Shown here in pieces: positions 47,044-58,899 of a DNA stretch of 64,000 bases. The notes beneath the pieces were generated by a model, which worked only from the letters and a program-made list of their open reading frames with translations, was not told where the DNA came from and did no database searches. Each line of letters starts with the position of its first letter. The first letter of the stretch is position 1. Both the position numbers and the translations under genes were made by a program. The DNA is from Hydractinia symbiolongicarpus (lineage: Eukaryota; Cnidaria; Hydrozoa; Anthoathecata; Hydractiniidae): positions 27,005,828-27,069,827 of the forward strand of contig NC_079876.1 of assembly GCF_029227915.1 (NCBI RefSeq), given 5' to 3'.

Positions 47044-47337
47044 TCATATCCATGCCGAAAGTTTTAAAAAATGTTGTTTACGCTTTTCAGAAATCATTTC
47101 GGAAAGCCGAGTATAGAACTTTCGACACACGCGACCCATTCCGCCACACACGGATATCGCTAGTGGCGTTAAAGTTTCATGCTCTACTTGCAAAATAAGT
47201 TTATTGTAATTTTTCTTTTTTTCCTTTTTATTTACATCATATGCTTTTGGTAGCACACCTTCGCATCTAAAAATGCCATTTGACCAGTGTTCCAAAAGCC
47301 TCTTGTGCATACATAACTCTCGATTCCTGAGAAACAT
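47044..47337 (-). pseudogene. Relic of a non-LTR retroelement protein end
   Basis: The minus-strand frame contains KKEKKKNYNKLILQVEHETL followed by TPLAISVCGGMGRVCRKFY and a final SEMISEKRKQ stretch. The pattern E..tfTPLvFs..GGmg.ec..F...Laemia.KR is one I know from the region after the reverse transcriptase in invertebrate LINE-type ORFs. The frame is short, and the usual continuation is cut off by a TGA. The rest of the element is not visible nearby. Confidence 0.5.
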
Positions 47338-48547
47338 TCGCTGTCCACTGGCTCAATGGCTCACCAGGTAACTGTTGTAGACACGGTTCAATGCGTACAT
47401 CATGACAAACCTCTTTTAGTTACATCCCAGTGACATTACGGATTTCATTGTCTAAGCGAAAGGAAGCCACATTATTTGCATGACAAAGCATGATCAATTG
47501 TGAACTTGAAATTCGAATCTGAGCCCAGAAGCATAGCTTGTTAATTGTGTATCTCTCGTTCCTTGAAGGTAGTCAGTCAACTAGATACACTGCTTCCTGG
47601 TTGATATCGTTCAGTCTGATTTCCTGCTTACACATTTCACTTCTGACATGATCAAGAATGACACTAATCTTAGCAATTTATTTTGTTTGATTGTTTTTTC
47701 TTTTGTTTCAGTTCTGGATCTTCTTCATATTGTCGAGTCTGTTTTTTTATTTGTTTACCAAGATATTCAGTTATTTGTGATAAGTTTTAGAATATTCGTA
47801 AGACGACCAAGTTTAACCGGGAGTGACAGCAGTTGTCTCTCGTTATTGTTTACTTTAATACCTCCCGTCAGTGCTGGTATTAATTCGAATTAATAACTAC
47901 GAGTACTTCTTCCAATAATTATATATGTGTGGTATGTTCGCATACAGTATGTTAATTTATGCTTGTAGCCAGCCACTGATAAAACAACTTTATGTCCCTT
48001 GCGACTCTGTTTTAGCAATTTTACTCAGCATCTTTAATTCATTAATCCAATCTTCTACCTTATCCAAAATATATCCACCTTTCAAGCTTCTTGAACCAAT
48101 TACATTATTACATTATTACCAATTACATGTTACAAACTGCGGTGTGATAAATTAGTTTCCTCAAAAAATTATTTTTTTAACTAAATTTTACTTATTGGAT
48201 TTGATTTTCACATGGCAACTACAATCATGTTCATAATAGTTTTGGAAAAACCACTTTCCCCCTCCCCCCACTCTTCAGTGTTGGTTGGAGGTCTTTTCCA
48301 GAGTCGCCGGCAGTATTTTGGGGCACAAATCAACACAAAATCAACACTGACTGTTGGGGGAGAGGGGGGAAACTCTGAAAAAAGCCTCAAAAGCCGTTTT
48401 TCCAATAATTTATGAACATGATTGTAGTTATAGCTCAGCAAAACCTGAATAACTGAACGTATATCCCGAGTAAATTAAAAAATTTCCTTCTTTCATTTCT
48501 TTTCTTATAGTTACCTCTTTTTTTGAAACATTTGTTTGTAAAATTTT

Positions 48548-48680
48548 TTGAATTGATTTGCATTATTGTTTGTTGCAGTATGAAACTAATTACACACCAT
48601 GTTGTTCTTCCATTTGAACTACCACCTTGTAAAGATGGATTGGATTCGAACCAATAACTTTCATGGTTTTACAACAATGG
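48548..48680 (-). repeat. Dispersed repeat with tRNA-like B box, copy 2
   Basis: Same sequence as 43713-43851, with a few substitutions and a short deletion (ATTACACACC against ATTACTGCACACC). It has the same perfect GGTTCGAATCC box on the minus strand. Confidence 0.6.
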
Positions 48681-49337
48681 AAATATTTTTTAAATAACAT
48701 AACACAGAAATACAAAAGGTCACACATAGTATCAGTATTTACACAAAACTAATTTTGTTACCAGAAAACTTCCTTGTCCCACTCTTCCAAGAATCATTTT
48801 CATCAAAGTTTTTTTTGGTTTTACCTGCATTAGAAATACAAAAAAACAAACAAAAAAAACAGCAAAAATTACCACCAAATTGATTAACATAAAAAGCAAA
48901 GTATAAATTAGAACAGAAAAATCCCGAGAAGAGTTGTGAACAAAAAACATTGCGCATCATCATTAAATTAAAACAACAGAAATTTATCTAGTTTTTAAAA
49001 TCATTACACTGTAAAACTAATTCCACCACTCCACGACTGTTATAAATTAAAACAGGATGTAAAAGTTTCAGAAATTGCTTATTCAATTTTTCAGCATAAG
49101 TCGCAATAAAGCCTTGAGGTAGGAAATTAGCTGACTGAAAAGAGGGATATACTTCAACTTAGGGGTATTTCAACTGGCAATATTACCTGTACATATAACA
49201 TCCCTCCTGAAAGTCAATATACTGAATAAAAATTTGACTACTTATTTGAATAATTATGGTACCAAGTTAGCAGTATCTCTACACTGTCTCAGTTTAACAA
49301 GTATTGTACAGATTTCAGACATGTCTAGCCTAGTTAA

Positions 49338-50810
49338 AGGGGAACTCCAGTAAAAATCACTTTTCTTTTTTTTGTTTGTTTTATACGTACTCAGAAAAGC
49401 ATAAGAAATCAAAAAAAAACTTACTTTACTTGTTTTTCTTATTTAAAATTGTTGTACAAGCCTTCGCATATTCAATTTTTTTCTCATAAAAAACAGACAG
49501 GCGCGATTTCATTACGGACCGGACCCGATTATAAATAATGACATCACATCGTGCAGAAAGTTTAAGCGAGCGCATGTTAAGACCTATAAATACAGCTTAC
49601 ATTAAATCGCTTTTTGTATGTAATTTACGTTTAAATCTTTAAAAAATGGTTAGTTGCTCTGTGTTTCTATGTACCGATCGATCAGAGAAGTGTAAAGAAG
49701 TAAGTTTTCACAGAATCCCGTCTGTGAAAAAAATAGAACTCAAAAACGGCTAAACAAAATACGTTGTGCAGGTGATCTACCAAGCGATCAAAGTTTTTAT
49801 ATTTGGTTGGCGCACTTCACAGATAGTTCTTTTAAAAGATATCTGCAGGAAATAAACTTCCATATTAAGATACTCTGCTACTTTGTAAAAATGCCATTTT
49901 AGCTAGTGAACGCGATTAAAGTTTCTCATTTCTTCTTATCTCAATATTTGTACTTATATCCACAGAACTCAACCAAATAACGTTTTGTACATTTTTATAT
50001 TAAATAAGAGAACATTATACGAATTTCCAATACAAACACCGACAAAAAAGCTTTCTAGTTACACATGTATCTTTCGTAGCGCTCAAGTTTCTATTCTTTG
50101 TTTTTCAAAAAAGAAGCTTTTTTGATGGAAGGACATGCCAAGTATTTTCAGGAGGTAAATGTACCCATTTTCTTCAATCTTTGTAACTTTATAATGGCTG
50201 CATGTAATGCTGATAATGCAGTTTCTAAAACAGCTTTGTCAAAACAACCACTTGTAAGTCAGTAGCTTCTGCAACACATTTATGACTTACCATAATCATA
50301 AGATTGATTTTTATTTATACAATAATAATACCCCGTTTTACCAACTTATCTAGCCCGAACATATTTGATTTTATATCACGCATTTCAATGGTACTCCATC
50401 ACGAGAAAAATTTAACGTTACATAAAATTTGTTTACATTTGTGCGCAAAAAAAGCGCGTGCAGAGGAAAAATATTGCTGAACTGTAAAAAAAAATAAATT
50501 GGCTTGTAAAGTATAAAAGATTTTTTAATGAAGCAAATGATAAAGTTTTTTGACAAAAAGAATGTTAAAAAAAGCGATTAAGTATATTTATTTCTTAAAA
50601 AAAATAAATATTTTGCTAAGAACGTTGCTTGAGCCAGTAAAAGACACCTCATCACTTTGCATCATTATTAATTTCTCCCTTGTGAGACAGAAGAGGTTTG
50701 AAGTCGTGTGGCTGTAGCTTTGTAAAGTCTTTCTCATGAAGAGAATTATCCGATTCTATGTTTTATATAACATTTTTTTTTAAATATTTTTTTTTCACTG
50801 GAGTGCTCCT
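49338..50810. mobile_element. TTAA-flanked inverted-repeat element with THAP relic (Kolobok-like)
   Basis: Left end AGGGGAACTCCAGTAAAAAT and right end TTTTCACTGGAGTGCTCCT are inverted repeats. TTAA lies on both sides (49334-49337, 50811-50814). The 1473-bp body holds a degenerate THAP zinc-finger reading frame and no visible transposase. TTAA targets fit piggyBac and Kolobok; a THAP domain favours Kolobok. A second copy with the same left end begins at 58278. Confidence 0.7.
49646..49860 (+). pseudogene. THAP zinc-finger relic
   Basis: From an ATG at 49646 the frame reads CSVFLC (paired cysteines), then KEVSFHRIPS, the typical THAP start, and stops at TAA about 35 codons in. After a frame change, SDQSFYIWLAHFTDSSF matches the second half of a THAP domain (C/A-x2-HF..SF), with the usual third Cys apparently replaced by Ala. 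So the zinc site is broken as well as the frame. Confidence 0.6.
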
Positions 50811-51853
50811 TTAACTAAGTTTTCTTTGAGATATTAAAATTGAGTTTTTTATATAATAATTTTTCAGTGCAACCCGAATTAAAATCAACCAATATGCATA
50901 AAGCCAGCATGGCCACATCTAACATTAAAGAAGAAAAGATTTCCCAATAATGATCACGTGAGCAAAGAACAATAGAAGTTTTTGCCTTAAAGTATTGTCC
51001 AAATTTCTTTCATACAAGACAAAAAATATCTTCAGATCAATTGTATTTCAAGTGGCAAAAAGTATTCCTACTACTAAGTGAACACACAGCACTATTTGTC
51101 TTTCTTTAAAAAATAAGCTTACTCAAAATAATTAACAAAATTCAATCTAGCTCAGGCTACAGAAATATAATTATATGCTTAACTCAGATATCTTTGAATA
51201 GATGACGTACACTGTCTCTTTTTTTCAAAAATAAATATAAATGTGCCAGCTCTTTCAGAACATGTATTCAGTATGGAATTAGCTGCATTTCATGTTGGTG
51301 GAAATTATATTTAAAAAAATATTCTCTTTATATAAAAAATCAACCCTGGCCTACTTTTCCACCACATCAGATTTTAAAAACTAACGTTTTCCTCAAAAAA
51401 TTATTTTTTAATCTTTTTATAAAATTATTATTCAGCAGATAATTGAAAAAAAAAACACCAATTTAAACTTTTTAATAGGAAATTTCCACAGTTAATGTGT
51501 ACTATTAATAGCATGGCTTTCCAATGAATGGCAGTAATAAGTATTATGACAATCAACAGCGCAAGTTATTGTTGCCAGAAATTGTATACTGGAAAGAATC
51601 AATTTTTATATGTAAATTATACCTATTATCATCATTTTCCTCAAAAAGTTATTTTTTGGTCCTATAACAGCAGATCACTGAAAATTTACGGAACTAAAAA
51701 TCTTGTGGTAACATTTTTAAAATTAAAAATCTTGATTTTGTAAACATTAAACGCACAAATCCTAACAAATTATAATTTTTTTAAAAATAAATTGGAATAA
51801 TCATCTGTTTTAACCCTATTCGGTCCGGGGTTTTTCGCACAAACTATGACTGG

Positions 51854-51868
51854 GGGGGGGGGGGGGCG
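51854..51868. repeat. Poly-G run
   Basis: A long guanine run within a repeat-like segment (CCCTATTCGGTCCGGGG just upstream). Confidence 0.8.
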
Positions 51869-52480
51869 GATTCCGATTTAAAAATGCCACTATCTGCTTG
51901 AAATATAATTACTTTTGTTCTAGAGCGAATTTTTACATTCTGTTTGAAGTTTCTGAAAGCTAAATAAAAGTTATTTAACATATCTTCCGGTTTTTACATG
52001 GATCGGATAAAAAATTGCCAAAAATTTCCAGAAAATCCGTTTTTTCCGATTTTCGGGTAAAATCCGACAAAATCGGGAAATCGAATTAGTCACGTGTTCA
52101 AATTATTCCAAATGATTCTTCTTGATAAAACAAAGTTGTGTTGCAAGTTTCAAGTTCTAAGGATAATCCTAACAGGAGTTATTATATTTTCCCCATTATA
52201 AGGATTTCATAGAGATTTTTAGGGGTAGTTTCGAGTAATGGCCAATATCAAAGCCTCTGAAAGGTATGGGACCTAAAAAATTAGCATGCAGGTGTCTAAT
52301 AGATAAATGTTAAAACTCAGTAAGTATCATAGCCATATAACAAAGCAATCAGGAGTTATTAAAAAAAAACCGTCAAGGGGGTTAAAATTTCAAAATATAG
52401 GTCTATACTTCAAGTTTAAGTATTTTCCAGGTTATTTGAAACCCTGGTTTGTGTAAAGGAGGAAATCTCGAGGTTACTTG

Positions 52481-52600
52481 TGGGGCCGTAGATTAGTGGT
52501 TATAGCTCTCGTACTCTGACCGGGGCTCGATTCCTCTTGATGGAGATTCAACATGGGTGAGTGAATCTGAATGTTACCATAGCCCCGGTTTAATTGGTTA
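52481..52600 (+). mobile_element. tRNA-derived SINE, copy 2, 3'-truncated
   Basis: A box region GTAGATTAGTGGTTATAGC, B box GGGGCTCGATTCC, then GATTCAACATGGGTGAGTGA and TTACCATAGCCCCGG. The 3' third found in the other copies is missing. Confidence 0.75.
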
Positions 52601-52884
52601 CCAGAAGTTCAGAATAAAAGAAGTGAAGTTTATTCAAAAGAAATACCACAGCCCATTTATCTTTTATCATTCAGCACAGTGGGTGTTCTTTTTAACTTAC
52701 TAATTACAGGCTTTTTATTAGTAGCTAGCTAAACATTGGCTTTATAGTAAAAATAAATATACAGCTACTTTACCACCGAAAGCCTCAATACAAGCTGGAA
52801 TTCAGAATTGACAGTTCTTTATGCATTTCAAGCCTTCAAAGAGTGGAAACACTTTGAACGATAGCTGGCATCCAAATTACATAA

Positions 52885-53242
52885 GGCGGACGTCACAAAT
52901 ATCGGGTGTTAGAGTCATTTGAGCACCAAAAATAGAGTCGGTCGGTAGATCGGCGAATGATAACTCAAAATTTCAAAAAATTTTATCCAACCATCCAGCC
53001 ATTAACGCGCGCCATTAAATCGCCGATATTTAATGATAACTTTGGCATCTCCGGCAGTTTCCGCGTGAACACTTTTCACATTTTAAAGCGAAGCACAACA
53101 ATCGCTGCAATCGCTGTGGAGAGACAACAAGCGTATAATATTTTTTGTCATTTTAGTTTTTCCGACTCAGTATATCAAAAATTTCGATCAAAAATTAGGG
53201 TCAGTCAGGTGACTCTAACACCAAATATTTGTGACGTCTGCC
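52885..53242. mobile_element. Harbinger-type MITE with TAA target duplication
   Basis: The ends GGCGGACGTCACAAATAT and ATATTTGTGACGTCTGCC are inverted repeats that extend over about 34 bp (GTGTTAGAGTCA / TGACTCTAACAC). TAA flanks both ends (52882-52884, 53243-53245). TAA/TTA is the PIF/Harbinger target. An open frame inside (52957-53289) runs through the right end and is not a gene. Confidence 0.7.
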
Positions 53243-53262
53243 TAATCATTAATAAACAAATA

Positions 53263-53388
53263 CTGACCGGTTTTGATAACGTACTGTGAAATACAAAGCC
53301 TGGCTCAAAAGTACAGACCAAGCTTGTGAGGTCTGTGCCCCTGACAAATGGCTTTGTATTTTACAGGGCAGAATCAAAACCGGTCAGT
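53263..53388. mobile_element. Short palindromic MITE with TA flanks
   Basis: CTGACCGGTTTTGAT and ATCAAAACCGGTCAG are perfect inverted ends, and the symmetry continues inward (AAATACAAAGCC / GGCTTTGTATTT). TA borders both sides. It lies only 20 bp from the preceding element. Confidence 0.75.
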
Positions 53389-53766
53389 AGCCATTTTATA
53401 GCTGAAATCTATTCTCATCTTTAAAACAACAATCAAATTTTGCACATGATTAGATGGAATACCAATACATGGAATCACAGTCCTGATATTTACTTGCGCA
53501 CGCATCTAAGTGATTATGTAATGCCCGATGCGCACGCAGAAATGGAGGTAAAAATGTAAACAAACTAATCAGAAAAGTTACCTCAATTTCTGCGCGCGCA
53601 GGAAAAATACGGCACTATAATTGAGTGTATGGCAAATTTTAATCCACAACTACTTAAATTAGAATGTACAGTTCAAATTTTAAAGGGAGAAGAAAACGTT
53701 CGAAATTACGTTAAAAACGAACCAACCAAAAAGGGTATTTGTTTCAGTTATTTTAAACCGACTTAC

Positions 53767-54016
53767 CCTTCCAAACATTCCAAGTCAGCTCTTCGTCTGA
53801 ATCAAATGTCTTTTCGCATGTTACGCAGAAGCAAATTGTATGTTCAGCAGTGGCTTTTACTTCTACTTTTTGCTCATGAGCAATCAGAGCTCTTACAGCC
53901 AACGTTCCATGTGATCCAGATGTTGGAAGCCCACGCTGGGAAAGGAAAAATTGAAGTTCAGCCATAGAAAGTTCTAAAAAATTCTGCAAACATTTAATAT
54001 CTTCAACCGAAGCCAT
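53767..54016 (-). CDS. First exon of a SAP-domain protein, probably transposon-derived
   Basis: An ATG at 54016 opens 83 codons that end before GTAAGT (donor, phase 1). Residues ~14-47 match a SAP fold: LELSMAELQFFLSQRGLP, TSGSHGTLAVRALIAHE. A later pair CFCVTCEKTF could bind zinc. SAP modules bind DNA or chromatin. In invertebrates very similar short SAP starts precede YqaJ-type exonuclease or transposon proteins, which is why I suspect a mobile origin. No second exon was found within reach, so the gene may be broken. Confidence 0.5.
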
Positions 54017-54420
54017 CAAGCTCACTTGATTTAACTTTTTAGCTTTTTTAATTAATTTTTTTGTGTAAAATATATAAGAATTGTTTAAAAATTAACTTGT
54101 ATAAACAGGAAAACCACGCCACCACATAAACTTCGCATCCCTGCTAGCAGCGGTGTTGTATTTTGTCATAGTGATTACCCAGAATGCTTTGCGCAACCGT
54201 GAAAGATCTATTACGTCTACCATTAATGATCGATTAGGCCCCTGGGGGCTTATTTGTCAAAATGGGTTTTGGGGGACAGGGCTTATTCGGGAGGGGCGTG
54301 GCGGGGGGTTAAATGGGAGGGGACTTATAAAATTATACAAAAGTCTTAGTGTGCTAAAAAAAAACAACAACAATTTTAATAAACACAACATATATTTCTA
54401 AAGTATAATAAAAACAAACA

Positions 54421-54590
54421 CTAATCGATCTCAATATCACTATTGCCTTCTTCGTCCTTGTCTACGATCGTCTCTAAGGGAGCCGCATCAATCATTTCCT
54501 CGGCATCTGGGATAAATGGGTTGTCTTCCGTCTCGTTTACCAGTTGTATTTGTTCATTGAGCATTGAGGGTATTTCGAACTCGTTGGGTG
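54421..54590 (-). CDS. Possible acidic C-terminal coding segment
   Basis: On the minus strand the frame reads NEFEIPSMLNEQIQLVNETE, then DNPFIPDAEEM, then ETIVDKDEEGNSDIEID and TAG (54423-54421). The composition is acidic and coding-like. It overlaps the start of a dispersed repeat copy and has no clear acceptor, so it could be the tail of a transposon protein. Not recognised. Confidence 0.3.
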
Positions 54591-54830
54591 AGCGCAGAAG
54601 AACACAAGATGTGAAATTGAAAAGGAATATTTAGGCGGGTCTCCTAAATTTGCTTCTTTGTATGTGATATTATGATGAACACTGGCAAATCAACGTTTAT
54701 GCCTTGTTTATCTGCCAACTACACTTGATTTACTGAGAAAAAGCTCTTTGTAGGATGTAAACATATCCAAATTAGTTTTGCTTCACCCAGTGAACGGCTA
54801 TCATGAATCGCGTTTGAACATATAAACTAC
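54591..54830. mobile_element. Copy of the 39.1-kb dispersed element, diverged
   Basis: AAGATGTGAAATTGAAAAGG, ATATTTAGGCGGGTCTCC and TTATCTGCCAACTACACTTG parallel the copy at 55.18-55.32 kb in the same orientation. No minisatellite is attached here. Confidence 0.6.
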
Positions 54831-55084
54831 ATTGAAAAGGCTTCATTTATTTTTTCCATGAAGACTTTTGTAGTGTTTTCGCAAATACTAAACATGGTAG
54901 AGCAATTTTAAAGTAACAATTTCTGCACTTGAAAATTATGAAGTATGGATGACATTACACACTGGTTGTTCACGTTCCAGCTCAAAGACTATTCTTTCAT
55001 AAAACCGCAACTAGACATTCAACAATCAAGAGCAAAATTAATATCCCCAAAGTAACTTGTGAGGAATTGACGATTGATGTATGA

Positions 55085-55512
55085 ATACAAAGCATAATAG
55101 TGAACACTCATGGTATTTAGGACATACATTGCTTGTAATGTATTCTCTAAGGCTCACACAAACGGATCATGTCTCGTTGGGTAAGCGCAGTAAAACACAG
55201 GATGTGAAATTGAAAATGAATATTTAGGCGTGTCTGCTAAATTTGTTTCTTTGTCTCTGATATTATGATGACCACCGGCGTATCGGCCATCATCCCTTGC
55301 TTATCTACCAACTACAAGTGATGTACTGATAAGAATCTCTTTGTGCGAAGATGTCACGATAATTTTTCGTTTGTATATAGTGCGAGACCATTATGAACGC
55401 CTCTTTACTACAGAGAAATACGCTCTACTACAGGCTACTACACTCTACTACAGAAAAATACGCTTTACTACAGAGAAATACATTCTACTACGCTCTACTA
55501 CACGCTACTAAT
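55085..55512. mobile_element. Inverted copy of the 39-kb element plus minisatellite fragment
   Basis: 55140-55400 is the reverse complement of 39.17-39.46 kb. It is followed by ACTACAGAGAAATACGC, GCTCTACTACAGGC and similar modules to 55512, the reverse complement of the 38.3-39.1 kb minisatellite, here with only about ten modules. Confidence 0.75.
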
Positions 55513-57748
55513 TTCCTATTTCTCTATTTTTATTGTTTAAGTTTTATTCCATGAGTTACTAAAACTAAGGTTCACAAATATAATTTTTTAAAAAAAATTC
55601 TTGATGATTTGAATTCTGATCGATTTCCATTTTCTCCTTAGAGAAAGCCTTTGTCTTTATACCACCTGTTAATGTTGCTGATAATATCTTACATTCTTAT
55701 ATTACTTTCTTAATGACTAGTACTGTAAATAGTTTTTAAAAAAAATAAAAAACAAGAATTTCCAAGAAAGACATATTTTCTTCAACCATTGTCTCATTAT
55801 GATGTCATTACTTCCTGTGATGACATATCAACTTAAATATTTTGTCACTAATTAAGTCACAACATATTGATGCTTCTTTGTGCCAAGTTTTGTCACTTAA
55901 AACCAAACTGAACAAAAGTTACAGCCCGCAGGCACTTTATGCCCCCCCCATACTTACAAGGGTCAAAAAAGCCCATACAAATAGTCGTTACCATAGTGAT
56001 CAATTATTATGCAGAAGTATAAAATTTCTGTAAGAAACTTAAAAGCTCTTTCACAGTGTTAAATTTTTAAGAGAGTATCACTTACATTTTAAATCTCTTT
56101 TACAAAACTATAAAGGATGTGGGATGGAAAGCACGCTTAGCGTGGAGAGGAATGTTTGATCTAAAAAAGCTTTTTTCTTCTTCTTGAGAGAATGAGTAGA
56201 ACGCAAGTTATGATGAGTATTCTGACAATTGGAGGTTAAAAATTGTGGAAAAAATTTTAATACTAAATAACTCCAAAAGTAAAAAACAATAAGAAAAAAT
56301 TAAAAAAGCATTTTTAGATCAATGTCTTGTGATCACAAAAAAGCAAACAGCAAACTTCAGAAATTAGTAGTTTTGTAAAAGAGATTGCATTTGTAGGAGA
56401 GGGGTAATTTTTTTGTGTCTATTAAACCTTCAAATTTTATTTTTTCTTAATAAATAAATATAGGTAATCATATAGGCTTTCTAAAAATATATACATTAAT
56501 ATATCAAAATAAAGTTTTGGTGAATTAAAAGCATTTTAAAATATCACATCTTTTTTGTATATTCATGCCTTAACCTTAAACTTACAGTTTATAAGTAATA
56601 TGAATTGATAGAGTATAGAGATTATCATAAATCTGTGTATATATATAAAAAAGTAAACTCTTTTTAAAGTCTGGATTTCAGCTGCGAACGTGCTTAATTT
56701 TTGGCAAAATCTCAGTCTCAATGTTCGTAAAAGCCAGGTCCTAATATATTTTGGTTTCTTTCATGAAATCTTGAAAATTAATCTTGCAGAATTGTTCAAA
56801 TTGTTTATTTACAGAAAATAATCTCCATGGCATTCTTTTTTGTTTTTGACCCCACAAAAAAAACTCACATTGTTTTCATTTGTTAAAGTTCGATATGACA
56901 AGCATTCCGTGGACAAAATTTTAGAGAAATTTTTTTTTTACTCAGTACGTCAGTAACCATAGAGTTATTTTTTTTCAAGCAACAATTTTTAAATTGTTTC
57001 GTGAAGTGATCCTCTTAAGGAAAAATGTTTTTGACTGAGTGAAATCACTGGACGATTTCATTTGCCTGAAAAATACCAAGATGGTAACTCTCTGAATACA
57101 AAATTTAAGAATTAGGATATCATCCCTTTTGTCAACCTTATATTTTGGAATTTTTAACAATTTTTTTTACCAAATATAATATGATAGAGGCCTAAAATGT
57201 GACACAAATAAGCAAGAACATTCCCCACCAAATTAAATTAGTATACTAATTCTGAAATCACAAATGTGTAAAATGTGAGTTATGTAATCCTGGCTAATGT
57301 TTTTTTCACAGATGTTGTTTAAAAAAAAGGTACACTGGAGACACAGGATATATACCAGCAACATCACCAATTTTTGTAAACAGCTTCAAATTTTACGTTT
57401 GTTTGGAACAAGTCAACATGCCAACTAGCTAGCTACCCATATCATTATATTCAAATCTAGCTAACACCTAGCTCATTTAACACCAAGAATAATACACAAA
57501 AGCATTAGAATGGCCCAGTGATGCATACTATTATCCCATATTATCACCAAATGGTTATAACAATCTGTATGACAAATTAACTTGGCAAATATGGCAAGTA
57601 AACAAACCATGTTTGCACTACTTCGCTGCAAACTTAAAATTCGCTTATAAGTAATCTCGTTTTCATGTTATTCGGTATTATATAATATATTATATAAGTA
57701 AACCAGTCGTGATTTGTTTTAGGCATGGTGTTTCAATGCAATAATATA
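55513..57748. other. Gene-free AT-rich stretch
   Basis: No exon, known element or strong repeat is recognised. Open frames on both strands are short and low complexity. Confidence 0.4.
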
Positions 57749-57754
57749 TTTGGC

Positions 57755-57936
57755 CTCATTTTGAGCTACGCAGACCCACACAGTGTGCCATCTTCCCAAT
57801 TTCCCTCACATGGCTTGGGTTAACCCAGGGCTATGGTAACATTCACTCGCCCATGTTGAATCGCCGTCAAGAGGAATCGAACCCCGGTCTCTCGCACAGA
57901 GTACGAGAGCTATAACCACTAATCTATGGCGCCACA
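57755..57936 (-). mobile_element. tRNA-derived SINE, copy 3, best preserved
   Basis: On the minus strand: GCGCCATAGATTAGTGGTTA (A box), a CTCTCGTAC/GTGCGAGAG hairpin in the anticodon position, GGGGTTCGATTCC (perfect B box), then CATGGGCGAGTGAATGTTAC and an end near GTCTGCGTAGC. The tRNA-like acceptor ends do not pair, so it is a SINE and not a tRNA gene. Confidence 0.8.
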
Positions 57937-58277
57937 AAAATAAATCTTACAAATATATATACTTATGGGGACCCTTTTTCAAAAATTTACCAAATACTTA
58001 CTTAAATTAATGAATTTCTTCAAGAAAAAGAAGAAAAGGGGAAATCTATGAATTTCAATAATATATACCTTAACCGTATTTATGCAGAGGCAGGTAAAAT
58101 CAACCCACTCACAACTTAAAAAGATGCTGATTTCAAAAGGTCACCTAAATTTTCCTTAAATGTCCTGATTTTTCTTCTCAAATCATCTGAAAAAAATTTT
58201 AACATTTGGTTATTTTTTTATAGTTTTTATATTGTTTATTTTGAATCACCACTATCAAAGCTCCTCAATTTTGTTAA

Positions 58278-58780
58278 AGGGGAACTCCAGTGAAAATCAC
58301 TTTTTTCTTTTTCCTTTTATACGTACTCGAAAAAGCATAAGAAATAAAAAACAGCTTACTTAACTTGTTTCCTTATTTAAAATTGTTGTACTAGCCTTCG
58401 CATATTTATTTTTTTTCTCATAAAAAAACAGACATGCACGATTTCATTAAGACTGGACCTGATTATAAATAATGACGACACATTGTGCAGAAAGTTGGAG
58501 AGTATATATATATTAAATATAAACTTATAGTTTACATTTAAATTGTTTGTTTTTGTATGTATTTAACCAATCGATCGGAGAAATGTAAAAAAGTTAGTTT
58601 TCATAGAATCCCGTCTTTAAAAAAGAAAGAATTCAAACAAAAAATGACTTAAAAAAATGTCGTGCAATCAAAGTTTTTATATAAAAAGTAAGAAAGATTT
58701 TTTACTGAATTTTTGACGAAAAGAATGTAAAAAAAGCGATAAAATATATTATATATGGCTGTAGCTTTGTAAAGGTTATG
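58278..58780. mobile_element. Second copy of the TTAA/THAP element, truncated
   Basis: TTAA (58274-58277) is followed by AGGGGAACTCCAGTGAAAAT and by sequence closely parallel to 49338 onward, including a shorter THAP trace (TNRSEKCKKVSFHRIPS). The block GGCTGTAGCTTTGTAAAG near 58756 matches the late part of the first copy. The right inverted end is not found. Confidence 0.65.
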
Positions 58781-58899
58781 TAATGTTCGTCATTATAACA
58801 AGACATCTTATCAACGAACAATGCAAACAGTAAGTAAACAAAACTTTTAGAAGGCGAGCTACCAATCTTACAGACTTTCTGCACGATGTGGCATAAGCT

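Noticed and set aside
52957-53289. 110-codon + strand open frame
   Set aside because: It starts inside a MITE and runs through its right inverted end; its composition follows the element.
53629-53967. 112-codon + strand frame starting at an ATG
   Set aside because: It is antisense to the SAP-domain exon, which has the better domain match and a splice donor.
57860-57936. tRNA gene
   Set aside because: A and B boxes are present, but the acceptor ends do not pair and the sequence continues into a body shared by two other copies; it is a SINE.
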